A stretch of DNA of 64,000 nt from Moringa oleifera (GCA_021397835.1 JAJFZO010000734.1:248001-312000), one strand, 5' to 3'. Counted from the stretch's first letter, positions 23,701 to 37,552 are shown. The notes: generated by a model not told the origin, from the sequence alone. Translations and numbers: made by a program.

Positions 23701-26700
23701 AGCTTATGTAAGCATTTTTTATTACTACACTTTATTGATGCAACGAAGTCTTTCTATTCCATAAGCAGAGACCTTTTGAGAGAGTCTTTCTTTCGTCGAC
23801 TTGCCCTTTTGACCTACCTAGAGAAGGAAAATTCTGGCGAGATTATTAATAAATGTAGGTCACATATAAGTGTGTATGCTTCCTAAGTCAAGTGTATTTG
23901 CTTCTTTGAAAGTGGGTGCTTATGGGACTTTTGCTTTGCAAACTACAAGATTAAGATCTTTTTCTATATCTATTGATATCTCTCTAGAATGAATTTTTTT
24001 TTTCAAATAATGCCACAAAATTAATTTAAAAAAATTTTTTGTTAGCCGGTGAGCCTAAACATTCCCTCAACTTAAAAACATTTCCTATGAGTAGTTTCAT
24101 AATTCTAACTAAGGGCTCGGTTCTAACCATTCTTACTAAGGACAACCTTGCTCCTAGCAAAAGATTAAATGCTAGGTATGAAGTAAGTTCATAATCCAAT
24201 GAATTCCCTCAAATCAGATGACACAACACAAACTAGAATTAAAAGATTGATCTAGGTAGTGACAAGTTCGAATTGAAAGAAACCATGCGTACACTAAAAG
24301 GACATATAGGTAAGCCTTTATTAATTCTTCACATGGATTGTTTTTCATTATTTTTCATTCCATAGACATATATTACAGTCTAATCTGCTTTATAACTTTA
24401 AGGGACCGAGAAGAAGTCTTTTGATCCTTCTTGAGTCTACTCTCATCTTTAAAATGAAGCTTCTAATTTAGTTGGTGTAGACATTGAAGGATCAACTAAC
24501 ATTAGATAGGAAAGGCTTTCAATTAAAGTGCTCAAATTTGTTTTAAAGTTAGTTTAAGAATCTATTTTTAGTCTAGTTGGTGTTCTAACATCTCGAATCG
24601 AGGTGGCTCTGAACTTAGGTTTGCCTACCTTTCTAGTTATAAAAATCGGAAAGGAACTTTGAAGCCTTAATTCAAGCTAAAGATAACACTAAAAAACTAG
24701 CCGTATTGATGATAATAAGTGATGACAACGAAAAGGCATTTTTTTAAGCCTAAGAGGCAGTGAGCAAGGTAGGATAAAGTGAAAAAGAATCGTATTTGAA
24801 TTAAGGCAGGTTAATGAGGCCCTATGTATTCTTTCTTTTTATGAGTGGTAGGCAAGGAAGAAAACTATTCATTACATCTTCAAGAACTAAAGACAAATAG
24901 TCGTTTGAAGACTTTTTCAAAGACCACTTTATAGAGGGCATGTATCATGCTTAATAGAACCATGCTTTACTATGTAAATAGGAGAAAAAAAGAGGGATGA
25001 CAACAAAGGAGCCATTTTTATATATTTGGAAATTGAATCATCATGCATTTTAGGCCCTTCCAAAAGCCATGACGTGGGTTCACATGAGTGGCGAAAGACT
25101 AAGATCACTTGTGCTCTTATACTTCACAACAATCTAAGCTAGGAAGCTTTAAAGCCATATCTTATGGATTAGTAAACTCAAATTAAGAAACCAAACCGGG
25201 AAGGCTTCCAAAGTCAAGGCTTGATCCTGCATAATTGATCTATTTTGTTCTAATTAGTATCTAACTTACTTAATGCACTGACAAGCATCTGCATTGCTGC
25301 TTTCGCTTTGTGTTAAGGGCACAAGGGAAAGAACAACTACTCTATTAACGTAATATTCATTCATAGTGTGGTCATTTCCATTATCAAGATTAAACCAGTG
25401 TGTTTGAGGGAATAACTCCTCCTATGAAACTAGGGATTTACCTTTTAACGACATTCCCTTAAAAAGAAAACAAAAGTCTTTCGAAATAGGAAGAAAAAAC
25501 CAATGGATTATAGTAGTTTCATAAGGTATTCACCCTTTTTTAAAGGGGTGCACCTAAGAAAGGAAGTAGCTTGTATCTTTTCTTTTTAAACTGTAACTAG
25601 CGAAAGAAGACTTCCCTTCTTTTGAGAAAAAGAGTAATAAAAGGGATCAAAAAGATTAATTACCAAGCAAAGGAAAGCAAACACTACTAGTGTTGTAAGG
25701 AAAACCCCCAAGATTCCATGGGAAATTAAAAACTGTTAGATAAGAATGTTCATTGGATTGCCTTCAGTAAATCTAACTAGTTAAGCTACCTAAATAACCT
25801 TTCTAACTGAGAAAAGGCAGTTTTGTTGGTTCCTGATTTCGAAACTGAGAGCGCGAAGTCACAAGCTGATGAGCTACATGTGAAGTTAAAAAACCCCAGT
25901 TATGAAATGAAAGTTATAACTATCAAGCTAAAACTGCGAGCCAAAAATGTAAGGAAAGGTCCCAACTACTAACCACATTTTGATGTATTGCAAAATTAGG
26001 AAGTGAAGTGAGGGAAGGGCTTTCATATACGGAGTGGTGATAGGCCGCTAGTCCTTTGGTTCTTATAGGATTATATACGGACAGGCTCAGAGAGCCAACT
26101 ATCCATTTGACAACCACTCAAAACATTTAACGACACAGTGAGGGCAAGCTGAGTGTAGTGAAATGTGGTTATTTTCATAAATTTCTCCTAGAGTTGCTAC
26201 TTCCTTTGTTTTGTGGTTTTGAGTTCCTTTTTCGTTTAAAGGTTAGGAGTGATAAAGAGCATTCCACTACTTCAGTAGGGGCTTGCTAGTGCAAGTAAAT
26301 ACGCATGCAGCGAGTTCCTCTTACGGGCTTTAGATTACATTTAAAGGCTTATCCTAACCACTCATATGAGGCACCCATTACCAAGATACCGTAGCTTGGT
26401 CTCTAATACAATTCTTAGAATTGACCTGCCTATTAGCAATGCAATGCTCACTTATTATTGTATACTTATATGATAAGTCAAGTGCGCTAAAAAAGACCTT
26501 ATAGCTTACAAAGTAAAGTTGATTGAGCATTCCTATTGTTGATAATCTCTAATTCCTTCTCTTTTCTCTACATCTAATTTATGGGATTCGAGATAAACAA
26601 GTGCTATAGCCCTGATTCGTTAGCATTATGCATTTTAAACAGGTGTTATAGCCATCCCTTTTTGGATCTTTTTCAGTGTGGTCCATCTAATTTACATCAT

Positions 26701-29700
26701 AAAAAATCCTACTACTATACTTCTGAATAATGGGACCTAACAGATGCTAGTTATCGAACCAAATAAAAAAAGTACCCTTTCGCCATTACCTACTTTAAAC
26801 GGGATGAAAGGTCTCATAATGTACCAAAAGTTCATAAATTTCCTCCAACTCTAGGACAAAGAGTCATTAGGAATAAGGATGCCCCACGTTACCTTTCAAG
26901 GGAAAACTTTTAATTCAGAAGCCTATATGGTATGTGAGTTAAAGGCAATGCTCCACAAATGTTTGGTAATAGTTGCCTTATTCTAATCATGAAGTCTTTT
27001 GAGGCTAGACCCCCTTCCTCTTTCATTTCGAGCATAGACTACATCCTAAGCCAACTTAGAAGCCTTAAAGATCCAACTACACCTAACTATCCTATATGCT
27101 TCAACAGGACAAGGGTAAATTGATACCATAGAAAGTTCAGGTCAAATACTCCCCCCAAAACAAATTGAACGTAATTTTTAGGGATTGGTGACTTATCTAT
27201 TCTATGGCTTTGGCGCTTGATCTTCCAAAAAAGGGTATGTACTAGGTCAAGTGAATGAATTAGATAGAGACACCTGTTAGTATTCTAGCCTTCTTTCAAA
27301 TAACAACACATCCTAAATGGAATAGGTAATTTGACTAACAAAAATGGAGTGATAGATAAGGAAGATAAAATTATTAAGGATAAAAATCAAGTAGTGATAG
27401 ATGTCACAGATTCTATATGAATGGAAAAATGATGAAAACGTTAAATGATCGGAATCAAAAATCCAAGAAGAAGACTTATTGGTGAAGAAAAAGATACTTG
27501 TATCATATGAAAAGCAGACATGGCAATGACACTTTCTTTGTGTTTTGTTTATAAGTGGAGGCTATAATTTTTTAATAATCATAGACGAAATCTGGTGAGA
27601 CTTCTTTAGAAGTAGTAGTATGATCAATGTTTGATGTGATAGATTAGATGGACAAAGGTGACTCTCGCTTGGTTTGGTGTGCATGTGTCTACGAAAAAGC
27701 ACCTCATGGTTGATAAGTCAAGGTTGTGTTGAGAGGATCCAAGACTCATAGCATTCAACTTTTTTTTTTTTTCTCATTTGTAGGATAGTTCACCTTTGAA
27801 TGTCTTCAGACACACTCATCTTTGACAATCAAGATGGATTTAGTAGTCAAAAGCACAGAAAAAGACTAAAAGTGTAGACTAATAGTAAGTATAAGATAAT
27901 AGTAGGAAGTAGAGTAGTGAGCGATGGTGGTCCTCTTAATTAATAGCTCAAATTCATCTCTCCTCACACTTTTTGTGCTCATTTTATCTAATAATGTAAT
28001 CATAATCTCTCATCTCAAACATGTCCTTTGAGGCTTGTCGGACTTCCCAATCTCAATTGTAACTTGCTTACTCAGTTTTCAGTCCTTTATGTCATGTTTT
28101 TCCACTTTAGTCGGTTATAACTAGTTTGACTATAGTTTCTATAAATAGGATGAAATTTAGATTATAATATATATATTAAGCCTCTGCCCATGATGCCTAC
28201 GCTTACTATACTACGCTGCTCTACTACTTAAGGTTTCGTGCTTGTATTTGCCTTTTCAAGTGTAGCTTGCTCAGTCCATGGGTCATTATAAAAAAAAAAA
28301 CTACAGGTGAATCAAATTTTAATATTTCTATCTCATCTATACTAGGTGGTAACAAACAAAGCAACTGAATCAATTGGATCAAGCCACCCATGACCAACTT
28401 GCCTAAGGGCTTGGTTTGCCCTACTTAACTACCTTAGTCCATAGAGTGATAGCAGGTATATGAAATGGTCAAAGCCATTTCAAACCAGTGCCTCAACTTG
28501 AACCAATAGAGATGCTATGACATGCATGCTTCTCTAGCTAGGAGGTAGGGATGTGAATACAACTAATCAACGTCAACCAAAATGTGAATTAGTGAGCAAA
28601 GTGGATCTCACAAGCCTATCCTAGAATGCATAGATGATAGATTTCCCTCACTTTTGATTTTGAGAAAGAAGCTAGGTTCATAGCTCATATCTTCTTTCAA
28701 TAGAAAAGAGAACCATGAAGGAAAGCTACAGACTAGAGGTGCAACATCCTTACTTTCCTAAATTTTGTATCTTGAAGCCATTGGCAAGCTAATATGACAT
28801 ACTCACTGCTAGGATAGGAACTAATTACGGACAATCTTAAGATACAAAAATTATTTCATAAAATAGGATGCTACATTGGAAGCTCTCAAGGAAGAAGATA
28901 AAAAGCAACACTCAAATACTCATGCTAGTGCCCAATTCTAATCCTTACTAGATCGAGGTGGGTATAGATGAGAGAAGAAAAAAAGGAACTATACTAACTC
29001 AGTCTTATCATCTAGAGAGGTCCAGTCCTAGCCCTCCCCTCTTTTTGAGTTCAGGGAAGTTCCTTCTATAGGTAGGAGTGTGACATCTAATTCCTGTAGT
29101 TGCTTTCGCTTCTCTCTTTTCGTTCTCCTACCATACTCTCTTTTCTTACTTGAGTCTTGTCTCTTAGTGAATCCAACTATTTATGAAAAAAAAGAACCCT
29201 AGATAATATGTGTCACTTATGAGATAGATATAAAGTTTAGTAGATGTACCGAAAATGAGAGGTCATACAAACTAGTTAGTCATTGATTGAATTGACACTT
29301 TTTTTTTCTTCTAAAGAATTTGATTCAATTTATCCTCTAAGCTTCTAGTTAGTCATTCCCCTAAAATTGTAATTCAATTGGTCAAAGCACTGCATATGAG
29401 AATATGTCAAAAATAAAACGAATCTACCATCCTTAGTTGAACATTATTTCCTGTTTTGTTTATAGCAAAAAGAAAGAAAAAATCTATTAAATTAAGGTGG
29501 AAAAGGATTTCACATTATTCCGAGAGGCGAGACATGCCTTTTCTTTTGGATATTGTTAAAAGTGAAAGGTCCTTAAATACTACCTTAATCTTACAAAGAA
29601 GCCTTTTTTAACCGAAGAAAAAAGTCAAAGGCTTCCGACAAAGAAAAGGCTAAGCTCTCAATGGTGATAAGTCTTTGAATAGGATCCCGATGATTTCATG

Positions 29701-30160
29701 TCAAAATCATTCGCAGGGTGATTTGAGTTATTAAAGCTTTCATTCAATCATGTAAAGCTAATTTTATTTTAAGGCATTAAGGTCATGATAGCGAGGGGAA
29801 GTGGAACTCAGTCATATTTAGATATTTTATCTTGTATCTCATCATAGTTCCTCTATCATATTCTTAAGAGGCTAAAGCTTATAGCCTAAGTTACAATCAT
29901 GCTACAAAAGGTATATAGTTAACACATGAAAGTCAAACTATCTTTTTGATGAATGTGGTTACCTGGCTATGGCCCAATCTAATAATGCAGAAACTAATAT
30001 TAGCTTTCTAGCTCAGAACAGAACCTGAAAAAGCTTTCTAATTACTTATACATAGTGTCTTCTTCTTACTCTTATAGCTAATTGAAGAAAGACAGACAAA
30101 ACTCTTATTTACATATGGCACAATCGAAGCCCTTTCATTAGGCCTTTTTCATGTTATAAA

Positions 30161-30180
30161 TATATATATATATATATATA
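30161..30180. repeat. (TA)10 microsatellite
   Basis: Ten perfect TA units lie near the right part of block B, a common polymorphic marker type in plant DNA. Confidence 0.95.
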
Positions 30181-31289
30181 GCCCAAAGCATCCATTGTCA
30201 ATAATCACAAATAAGGCCAGTGCAAAAGGACATCCTTTCCGAACAAACCAAGAAATTGAAAAAGATGATAGTACAGCTTCTAAAAATGTTTTAGAATGGT
30301 GGTGTGAGCATTCGAGTTGGCACCACTCTTTTCCGAGAGGTCAGAAGTAAGCTAGTGAAGTTAGCAAGGCAGTAAGTCCAGGTTATAAACCCCACTAACT
30401 TCCCCTTCGCTGGGATAAATACGGTAACCCTCGTTCCCTATAAGCCTACTTTGTATCCATCTTGTACCTTACCTACAAGTAAGCTAAGTGATGATGATCT
30501 CTTATACCTTCATTCTGGTCCTATAGTCTTTTTTCCATTTAGAGCTAGAGATTGTAAGTTGGAAGTGCAAGATGTTAAAAAGGCTATCAATCTATCCTTG
30601 CTAATAACTTAAGAGGAGTCTATCAGTACCGTCATTAAGCATGGTGAAGATCAAGGATGGTGAGGCAAATGAAAATGCCAAGTTGAGTGAATTCCACCAG
30701 GAGTTACTGTAACTTGCACCTATGTGGAAAGGTAAGAATATCTTAACTAGTTACTTAGAAAAAAAATAGGAAGGCGATGACTGTGAGCAAATGGAAGGAG
30801 TACATGGAGGATGCAATGAAATGTTTGAAATAAGGAGGACGATATGCCTAGAAAATGGGAGTTGATGGAGAATAAATTATGAAAATGAAACCCTCACTCA
30901 CCACCAGATTTTAGGACACTTCATTAAGCATCATTTGCTTTTAGGATCGAGAAAGAGAGAAATAAAGAGATCAACAATGAAGATGATATCATTTCTTTCA
31001 TGTCTCTAAAGGTCGCTTGGTTTAAGAACATTTTAGAAATAAATATTTCTCATCTAAATGGGCGAGATGATCATTTGTTTAAAAAGAAAAGTATTTGTCG
31101 AGTTACATAAGAAGTCTATTTGTATGTATGTACACATCAAAATCTGCATGCTAGAACCCTATCAAAACAGATAGATATGCAAGACTTTGTTGGGAAGTCC
31201 AATGGCTTGTAGCATCTTGACAAAACTCGTAATTCCTTAGACTATTCCTTTGAAGACTTGCTCATGGTTCCAGTTTTTATTGATTTACC

Positions 31290-33240
31290 TTAAAAAGTGA
31301 TGAAAAATTAATATAATTTGAATAATTATCTATAATTATTGAATTGTAAAATGCAATTACGTAGTGGAATGTTGCAGTAATAAGTTAAATAATGCTACAG
31401 ATGAAAAGAATAATATCAGCAATTTGTATATAGTACACATAGGATAATGATGTCTATTGAGGCAGTGCAGCAGGAAGAGAAGTAGAAGCTAACAAGTCAG
31501 AGGTGAAATAGAATTGACAATAAGTATGTCTTTTAATGTTTTGTTGGCTTAGGATTTGCATGGTTTATGCATTTAATAATAATTGGTATTTGATCACACG
31601 GAAAGTTTATTATCATTCTTTATAATAATAAGATTGATTTTAAGTTCTATTCTTTATCCTTAATATATTTATTGTTTGAAGTGTGATGAAAGGAGGTAGG
31701 AATAGGTAACGAAGAAATTTTTGGATGGGACCAAAAGAATAGTTTTTTTATGCATTTGATTTGAAGTTATTTGGTATTATTGTAAGTATTTTGATTTATA
31801 GTACTGCCATAAAGAGAGGGAAGGGAACATATCATAGAGCAAACTAACATAATTGATCTAAAAGGTGGAAAACTAACATTCTATCCCATTCAAACTATCC
31901 AAGAAAACTTGATATTTCTTTTTTTTTTTTTTGAAAAATGTGGAAAGATACCAACCATGATGAAAAACAACATATTAAAGTTAAATTTTGTTTTATATTG
32001 TATTATTAATATGCATATTCTTATTTGTTTTTTTATATTTAATAGATTCTTAATGCATTGAGTATTCATACAGGTGTTGAAAAGAATGATAAAAATCTAG
32101 TGTCTGAATCTTCCCAAGGTAAGTATTATTTTTTGTTCCTATGAAATATTTATATTTTGTGCATGTTCTCACATATATTTCTCATCTTCAAGTCACACAT
32201 TTTGTACTAATCATCATTTGTGGAGATTGACAAAACGATATTTTGTGGAGTTAGGGTATTAACTTTTAACTCTTTAAATTTAGAAGCATTAGTGAACTTT
32301 TTATATGAAAGTATAGTTTTATTAAATGACTATTTGATATTTGGATATTTTTTGTTTTGTAAGAAAATGATATAGATAATATTTTAGTTATGAATAAGTA
32401 AATTTGTTTTAATTACATTGTGAGTTACAAGTTTAAAAATTTTGTATTTTAATTGTAATTTTTTTAAAAATAATAACAATTTATTGATGATAGCTAAATT
32501 ATTCTTTTTTGCGGTTTTTATTCAATCATCAGTAAATAATTAATAATTTGTATTCATTTTAGCTATAACTATTTAATGATTGGTATATAACTATTTGTAA
32601 TCATTTTTGTGTCAAATGTTAATTGTCTTAACAAATTTATAGTTTGGTTTATATTGATAATTATATTAATATTTAATAGTAAAAATTTAATTGTTAATTA
32701 TTGAAAAGAATGAAGTCCAACTTGCTTTTACTAGCAATTGTTAATTTTTTTATAATTACGTCTAAATACATAGATATTTAGTGGTAATTATTAATTACCA
32801 TTAAATATATAGATATTTAGTGACAATTGGTAATTGCCATAAACAAAATAAAAGTTAATTCGCTTTTAGTGACAATTTTAATTTGCCTTAATAATTGCCA
32901 TTAAATAACTAGATGTTTAGCAGTAATTGATAATTGTCACAAACAACACAAATATCAATTTATTTTTAGCGACAATATATAATTATCATAAACAAAATGA
33001 ATGTCAATATATTTTTAGTAGCATTTATCGATTGCCTCTAACAACTGCTAGTAATAATATAGATTTTTAGTAATAATTATATTATATATTTACCAACAAT
33101 CATGATAATTGCCGCTATAAGGTTTTCTCGACCCCGATTACGTTAACTTTTGAACAGTTACTGATAAAGACTTTAGTGGCAATTGTAATTGCTGCTAAAA
33201 CTCAAAATAATCATTGTTAAAACTCTTTCATGCTGTAGTG
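31290..33240. mobile_element. CACTA element right-end fragment
   Basis: The right terminus ends TTTCATGCTGTAGTG at 33240, CACTACAGCATGAAA read inward. Inside it, from about 32690, is a dense array of units such as TTTAGTGGCAATTG and AATTGCCATAAA in alternating orientation, different from the repeats of the other CACTA elements here. The region from about 31290 is AT-rich with no transposase motif that I can recognise. No left terminus was found, so the left boundary is a guess from the composition change. The right flank is a copia element read in frame right up to the terminus, showing that this element inserted into it. Confidence 0.68.
32690..33240. repeat. Subterminal repeat array with TIR ending at 33240
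   Basis: Roughly ten degenerate inverted and direct units, with core AATTG(C/T)CA and TTTAG(T/C)GACAATT, are spaced at about 40-60 bp up to the terminal GTAGTG. Paired units can fold into hairpins such as AGTGACAATTGGTAATTGCC. Confidence 0.8.
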
Positions 33241-33880
33241 TGATTACTGAGGATTAGAAGCCCTTTCTCACTATAATGCCTTAGCCTTTTATGTTAAAGC
33301 TGGGTTGCACTAAGTTCTTCTTCAGCTACTATTTCTCCTATCACAACTTTGCCTTTAAGAATGTATAGACCATGCTCTTTAATTCTTTTTGGGATCACCA
33401 AGAAACCTTCCAAGACTTTAAAGGTACCTTTCTAGAGTATCGCTTATCATCCAAAGAGCTTAAAGAAATCAAGTTCCTCCTTAGTTAAGGCAAATACCTC
33501 ATTTCCTTTAAGATCTTGATGGTTCGATCTTTTAGCTTTTATATGGTTCTAATGCCTTTAACTTTATAGGATTGATCATTCCCCATGATAAGCATTCCTC
33601 CATTTACCTCTTTATAGTCTTAGAACCATTTAGTCTTAGAACATATGTGATAGGTGTAAGGCAAGTCAAGAATCCATTCATTTGAGACTTTAGATTTTGT
33701 CACAGCTAGCACATTACCTTTTTTTCAAGGGAATCTACAGCCACAGCTGCATGTGTCTCCTTAGTGGGTTACTCACCTTGATTCTTCTTAAACTCTCTAC
33801 AAAACCTCTTAATATGGATAAAGTTCCCATAAAAGGATAAATTCCAATAGTATGCTTGATTTTTTATCACCTTTTTTTCT
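33241..33880 (-). pseudogene. Ty1/copia gag-protease and gag-pre-integrase fragment
   Basis: Read on the minus strand, this shows a degenerate zinc-knuckle tail (HIKRFCREFKKNQGE), a protease-type start NEWILDLPYTYHM (the family has W.LDSG..HM), then a gag-pre-integrase segment with LYILKGKVVIGEIV, ATQL and HKRLRHYSEKGLLIL. This order is that of Ty1/copia polyproteins. Several stops and frame changes are present, the zinc-knuckle cysteines are mostly lost, and the DSG motif reads DLP. Coding stops exactly at 33241, where the CACTA terminus begins. The integrase, reverse transcriptase and LTRs are not seen in the window. No function remains. Confidence 0.82.
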
Positions 33881-35055
33881 TGCTTTTGTAATTAAGATTG
33901 GTTATGGATGGTAAGATTTTATGTGCACTACTTTTCAATTTTTCTTATTTTCATGTCCTCTAAAACCAGACCAAGAATTCGATACTTATCCAAAAATAAT
34001 TGTAAATGCTATTGGACTGTGATTTTTTAAGGAAATTGGTGAAAAAGATGCAAAACCTATGATTTGTCCTAGTAGTGGTGGCCATGTTGTTCTATCTTAT
34101 TACTACTCTTGATTGTTCCTAAAACTAAGGATGGATGTGTTGTTTTCATGCTGCCACGGTTGGGAAGAACCATAACTGACACCACAAATTCTAGCACTAC
34201 AATAACTTAGCTCCCCAAACCACATAAGGATGATATTCAGTTGATACTAAATGCCATTAATGACTAGCTTAATGTCAAGGTATGTAATGACACCATTATG
34301 GTCCCCTATTTTGCATATGTGTGTGTATACTTGCTTTATAGTTTTATTGGCTATGAAGCTTCTTGGCACCAATTTTCTCACTTCCCAAACCAAAGGGGAA
34401 AAAGAGCTTATTTTAAGCTGTCAATTATATGGAGCTTACTAGACATCCATGATTGCACATGTAAGCCTGGTGATTGATTAAATTATTACATGCTCTTGAG
34501 TGAGCTATCTAAAGTGATCATTAACACATTCAAGGTGATATTGTGGTAGTAGGACCTATAATAATCAACCATGATTGCATGTTAGGGTCTGGGTGTCAAT
34601 ATGGGTATGGATTGGTTCAAGTAGGTTCTGTGCCCATGTGCATTAGGATGAGAATGATTCATATCTAGTTATTTTTCAAAATTGGGCCTGGTCTTATGTG
34701 AGCAATGTGATAGGCTGATCCTAAAGATGGACTATTGTTAAGATTACATATTGTTTGAATTAGAACAAGCAAGAAGGCTATGGATTTAAATGCTACTTAG
34801 TCCTTGGGTCCTAAAACCATTCATCTATTTGGAATTTGCAACTTATAACTATTTTCAAGGCTTTGAGGAGAGAGAAAATTGGCTACCATAGGTCAGGCTG
34901 GTTTCTCTTGATCTATTTTTAGATTGTAAGAATTTTCCTTTTAGTAATTTCCTCTTGCTTAATGATTTATTAGTAGTTTCTTCTTGTTTAATGATTTATT
35001 GGTTTGAGTAGTTTTCATACATGAAAAATAAATATATGCATTCTTATTACATATT

Positions 35056-35125
35056 TCTCTTTGAATTGAAATCATGTTTCTTATAAATATTCTCTTTGAA
35101 TTGAAATCATATTTCTTATGAATAT
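35056..35125. repeat. 35-bp direct tandem duplication
   Basis: Two adjacent 35-bp copies starting TCTCTTTGAATTGAAATCAT, with a couple of transitions between them. Confidence 0.9.
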
Positions 35126-35962
35126 TCTAATGTACTTATAACTAATAACTAAACATGTTGTATTTGTACATTAATGTTGTGACATATAATGGATTAGTGC
35201 CTCCTTTCCCTTTAAGTGTTATGTTTATTTGTTTTGATATGTTACATTTGGACTAAGTAATATTCTTTGAGCATAATTTATTAAATTATGATATTTGATT
35301 GCCTGGTGTACACAGTATCTTATGTACCATTCTAGATCCCTATAAAGATGGATGTACTTGCTTAATGAAATAAAAAATTAGAAAGAAAAGGAAGTTGGAA
35401 TTATGAGCTTTGTGTTATCTATTATTATAGTTAATGGTCTCGGGGAAGCTATTAATTTGAGATTGTCTATTAATGTCATTGTTGCCTTGGTTTTTAATGT
35501 TTATTTGAAAACAACATCTATGTCTTCTGCTTAAACTATATTTGACTCTATTGTTTTGGGTTATTTTCTTATCCAGTTCATGAACAACCTAACTATGGTA
35601 TAATGTTAAGTGTGCAAAATATGAATAGCATGTTGGTTTAAGAGCAATCTACAAATAATATTTTATATTTTCTTGAAGAAAACAAAAACGGATACCATGC
35701 ATCATAATGTTGAAGCTGTAAGTGCTTCTGAGGTTTAAAATAATTATTGAAAATTTGAAAGTCTTCTGGGATTTTATCATCTCCTCGAAAGTGATGGACT
35801 AATTTTGAAGTGTTGGGATTGGTAAGTGCTACAAATGCAAGTAAGTTTTTATGAAAAATGTTAAAGTCTTCAAGGACTTCATCATCTCTTAGAAAGTGAT
35901 GGACTAGTTATAGTCTAGTGGAATGGTCAGATGATCCGTTATGCATTTACTTCCAATCAATA

Positions 35963-36034
35963 AACTTGAGTTCATCTCATTGTGTGAATCAATCTTGTAA
36001 CTTGAGTCCATCCCAATGTCTGAATCAATCTTGT
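35963..36034. repeat. 36-bp direct tandem duplication
   Basis: Two adjacent 36-bp copies starting AACTTGAGT(T/C)CATC, differing at a few positions. On the minus strand this gives an in-frame repeat of KIDS and MDSS or MNSS residues in a short open frame that I do not regard as a gene. Confidence 0.9.
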
Positions 36035-36590
36035 CTTTCCTTATGATTTTGATTTGATTTTCATGTAGTTTAGTTTTGTGCATGAACATGTGATGGTTAC
36101 TATTTTTATGTTAAGATTTTAAATCTGCTTTTCTATCTTTAGAATGAGAACATGGGGAAGCAGCTTACCCATGAATATTTTTTTTCTTGAGGTTGAGGTT
36201 GTGTACTGTGCTTTCTATAACTACTATGAATCCATGATTGATTTCGTTATTATGAGGTTATGACTTGTTTTCCTTAATACCAACACAATAGGGTGAGCAT
36301 TGCCACACATTAAAGAGATATTAGCAACTAAACACAATTGGGACAAGTTAAGGCTGAAGCACAAGTTGCAGATGGCTAAAAATTCTTGAAAACTTTCAAG
36401 TCTCCTAAAAATGCTAATTCTAGGTAATAAGCAATATCATTTCCTTCATTCACTCTATCATTTGAGTTTTTTCAAAATTTTTATATAGTTACTGACTTGT
36501 TCGTATCTCCATTCTAGGTAATCCATACAAGCAAATATGATTAAAGGTTCTGCATATCCACTTTTGCACCATAGTTTTTTAATGCTGATG

Positions 36591-36608
36591 ATATATATAT
36601 ATATATAT
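36591..36608. repeat. (AT)9 microsatellite
   Basis: Nine perfect AT units. Confidence 0.95.
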
Positions 36609-37552
36609 GTTGCTTTTATATTTGACAGATGGCAGTAGTCTGTATGTTATGAGACTATAGCTTACACATCTTATTGAAGGCAATTGATTCTTTAGAGCCT
36701 TCCACAGAAGCACTAGAATAATGTCACCAGTTGAACTGAACAGATAGTGATTACAAATATAGTAATACATTTTAGAGAGTCAATACCATGCAAGAATTAT
36801 CCAAAAAGGTAGTTTTATATTATCTTATGATAAGTAACACGAATGAAGATAACACTATTCAAATAAATTATAATATGAAACAATAAGAAAAAATCAACTC
36901 TTTAATCTATTATACCATCACAAACACCTTTTTTAAGGTCAAATAAAATTAATGGAAAAAATCAAGGTAATAAGCTTTTTAATAAAAAAATAAAAAAACA
37001 TTTAAATCATTTATAATATTAATGTAAAAAATAAAACAATAAATGAAAAATTTTGAATCATTAAAAGATTTTTTTGTACCATTTTATTTACATTGATATT
37101 AATATGTGAAAAAGAAATAATGCATTATTGATTTAACAGATTATAAAACCATTTATTTAAAAAAATTTATACAAATGAAATTATTATAGAATATCATATA
37201 TGTTAAAAAAAATTTAAAATTAAAAACTAAACAATAATATTCTTTTCTTGTGATCATATCCCGTCTTGTTTCTCACTAATTTCATGAAAATTGAGGCAAA
37301 ATCGATACATAACATGTGATTAATCCATATGAAAGTTATACAATTATTCAATAAACATTATTGTTTTCACTTTTTTTACTTTTAACAATTTTCACGGCAT
37401 AGATCCTATAACATTTTCTTCGATTTTTAACTTTAACTTCAACTTTGATTTCAATTTTCTTAATTATTATTTGATGGATATTATTCTAAAAGAAAAGTGT
37501 TTTGTATGGTGGAAATGAATAGTTGATGAACGAATTGTAGGGTTTGTAGCAT

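Larger units (their letters stand above)
16291..31289. other. Anonymous non-coding block B, about 15 kb
   Basis: No gene, domain or transposon terminus is recognisable over about 15 kb on either strand, and all open frames are short and motif-free. The texture matches block A and the block at 45881-52252. Landmarks are a 14-base C run at 20695, a TATA-box-like CTATAAATAGG at 28139-28149 inside a piece with LTR-like character, and a (TA)10 run at 30161. A minus-strand stretch near 16400-16590 reads open for a while (MPLEAAKLGANYAI) but I do not recognise it. The block could be an old mitochondrial insertion or very decayed transposon debris. Confidence 0.35.
33881..37540. other. Unassigned AT-rich intergenic region
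   Basis: I see no supported gene in these 3.6 kb. The part next to the copia fragment may include its gag N-terminus or LTR, but no motif confirms it. The region holds three small direct duplications (35056-35125, 35758-35905 and 35963-36034) and an AT microsatellite. From about 36800 it becomes very AT-rich, and it would contain whatever upstream part of the NLR gene once existed. Confidence 0.5.
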
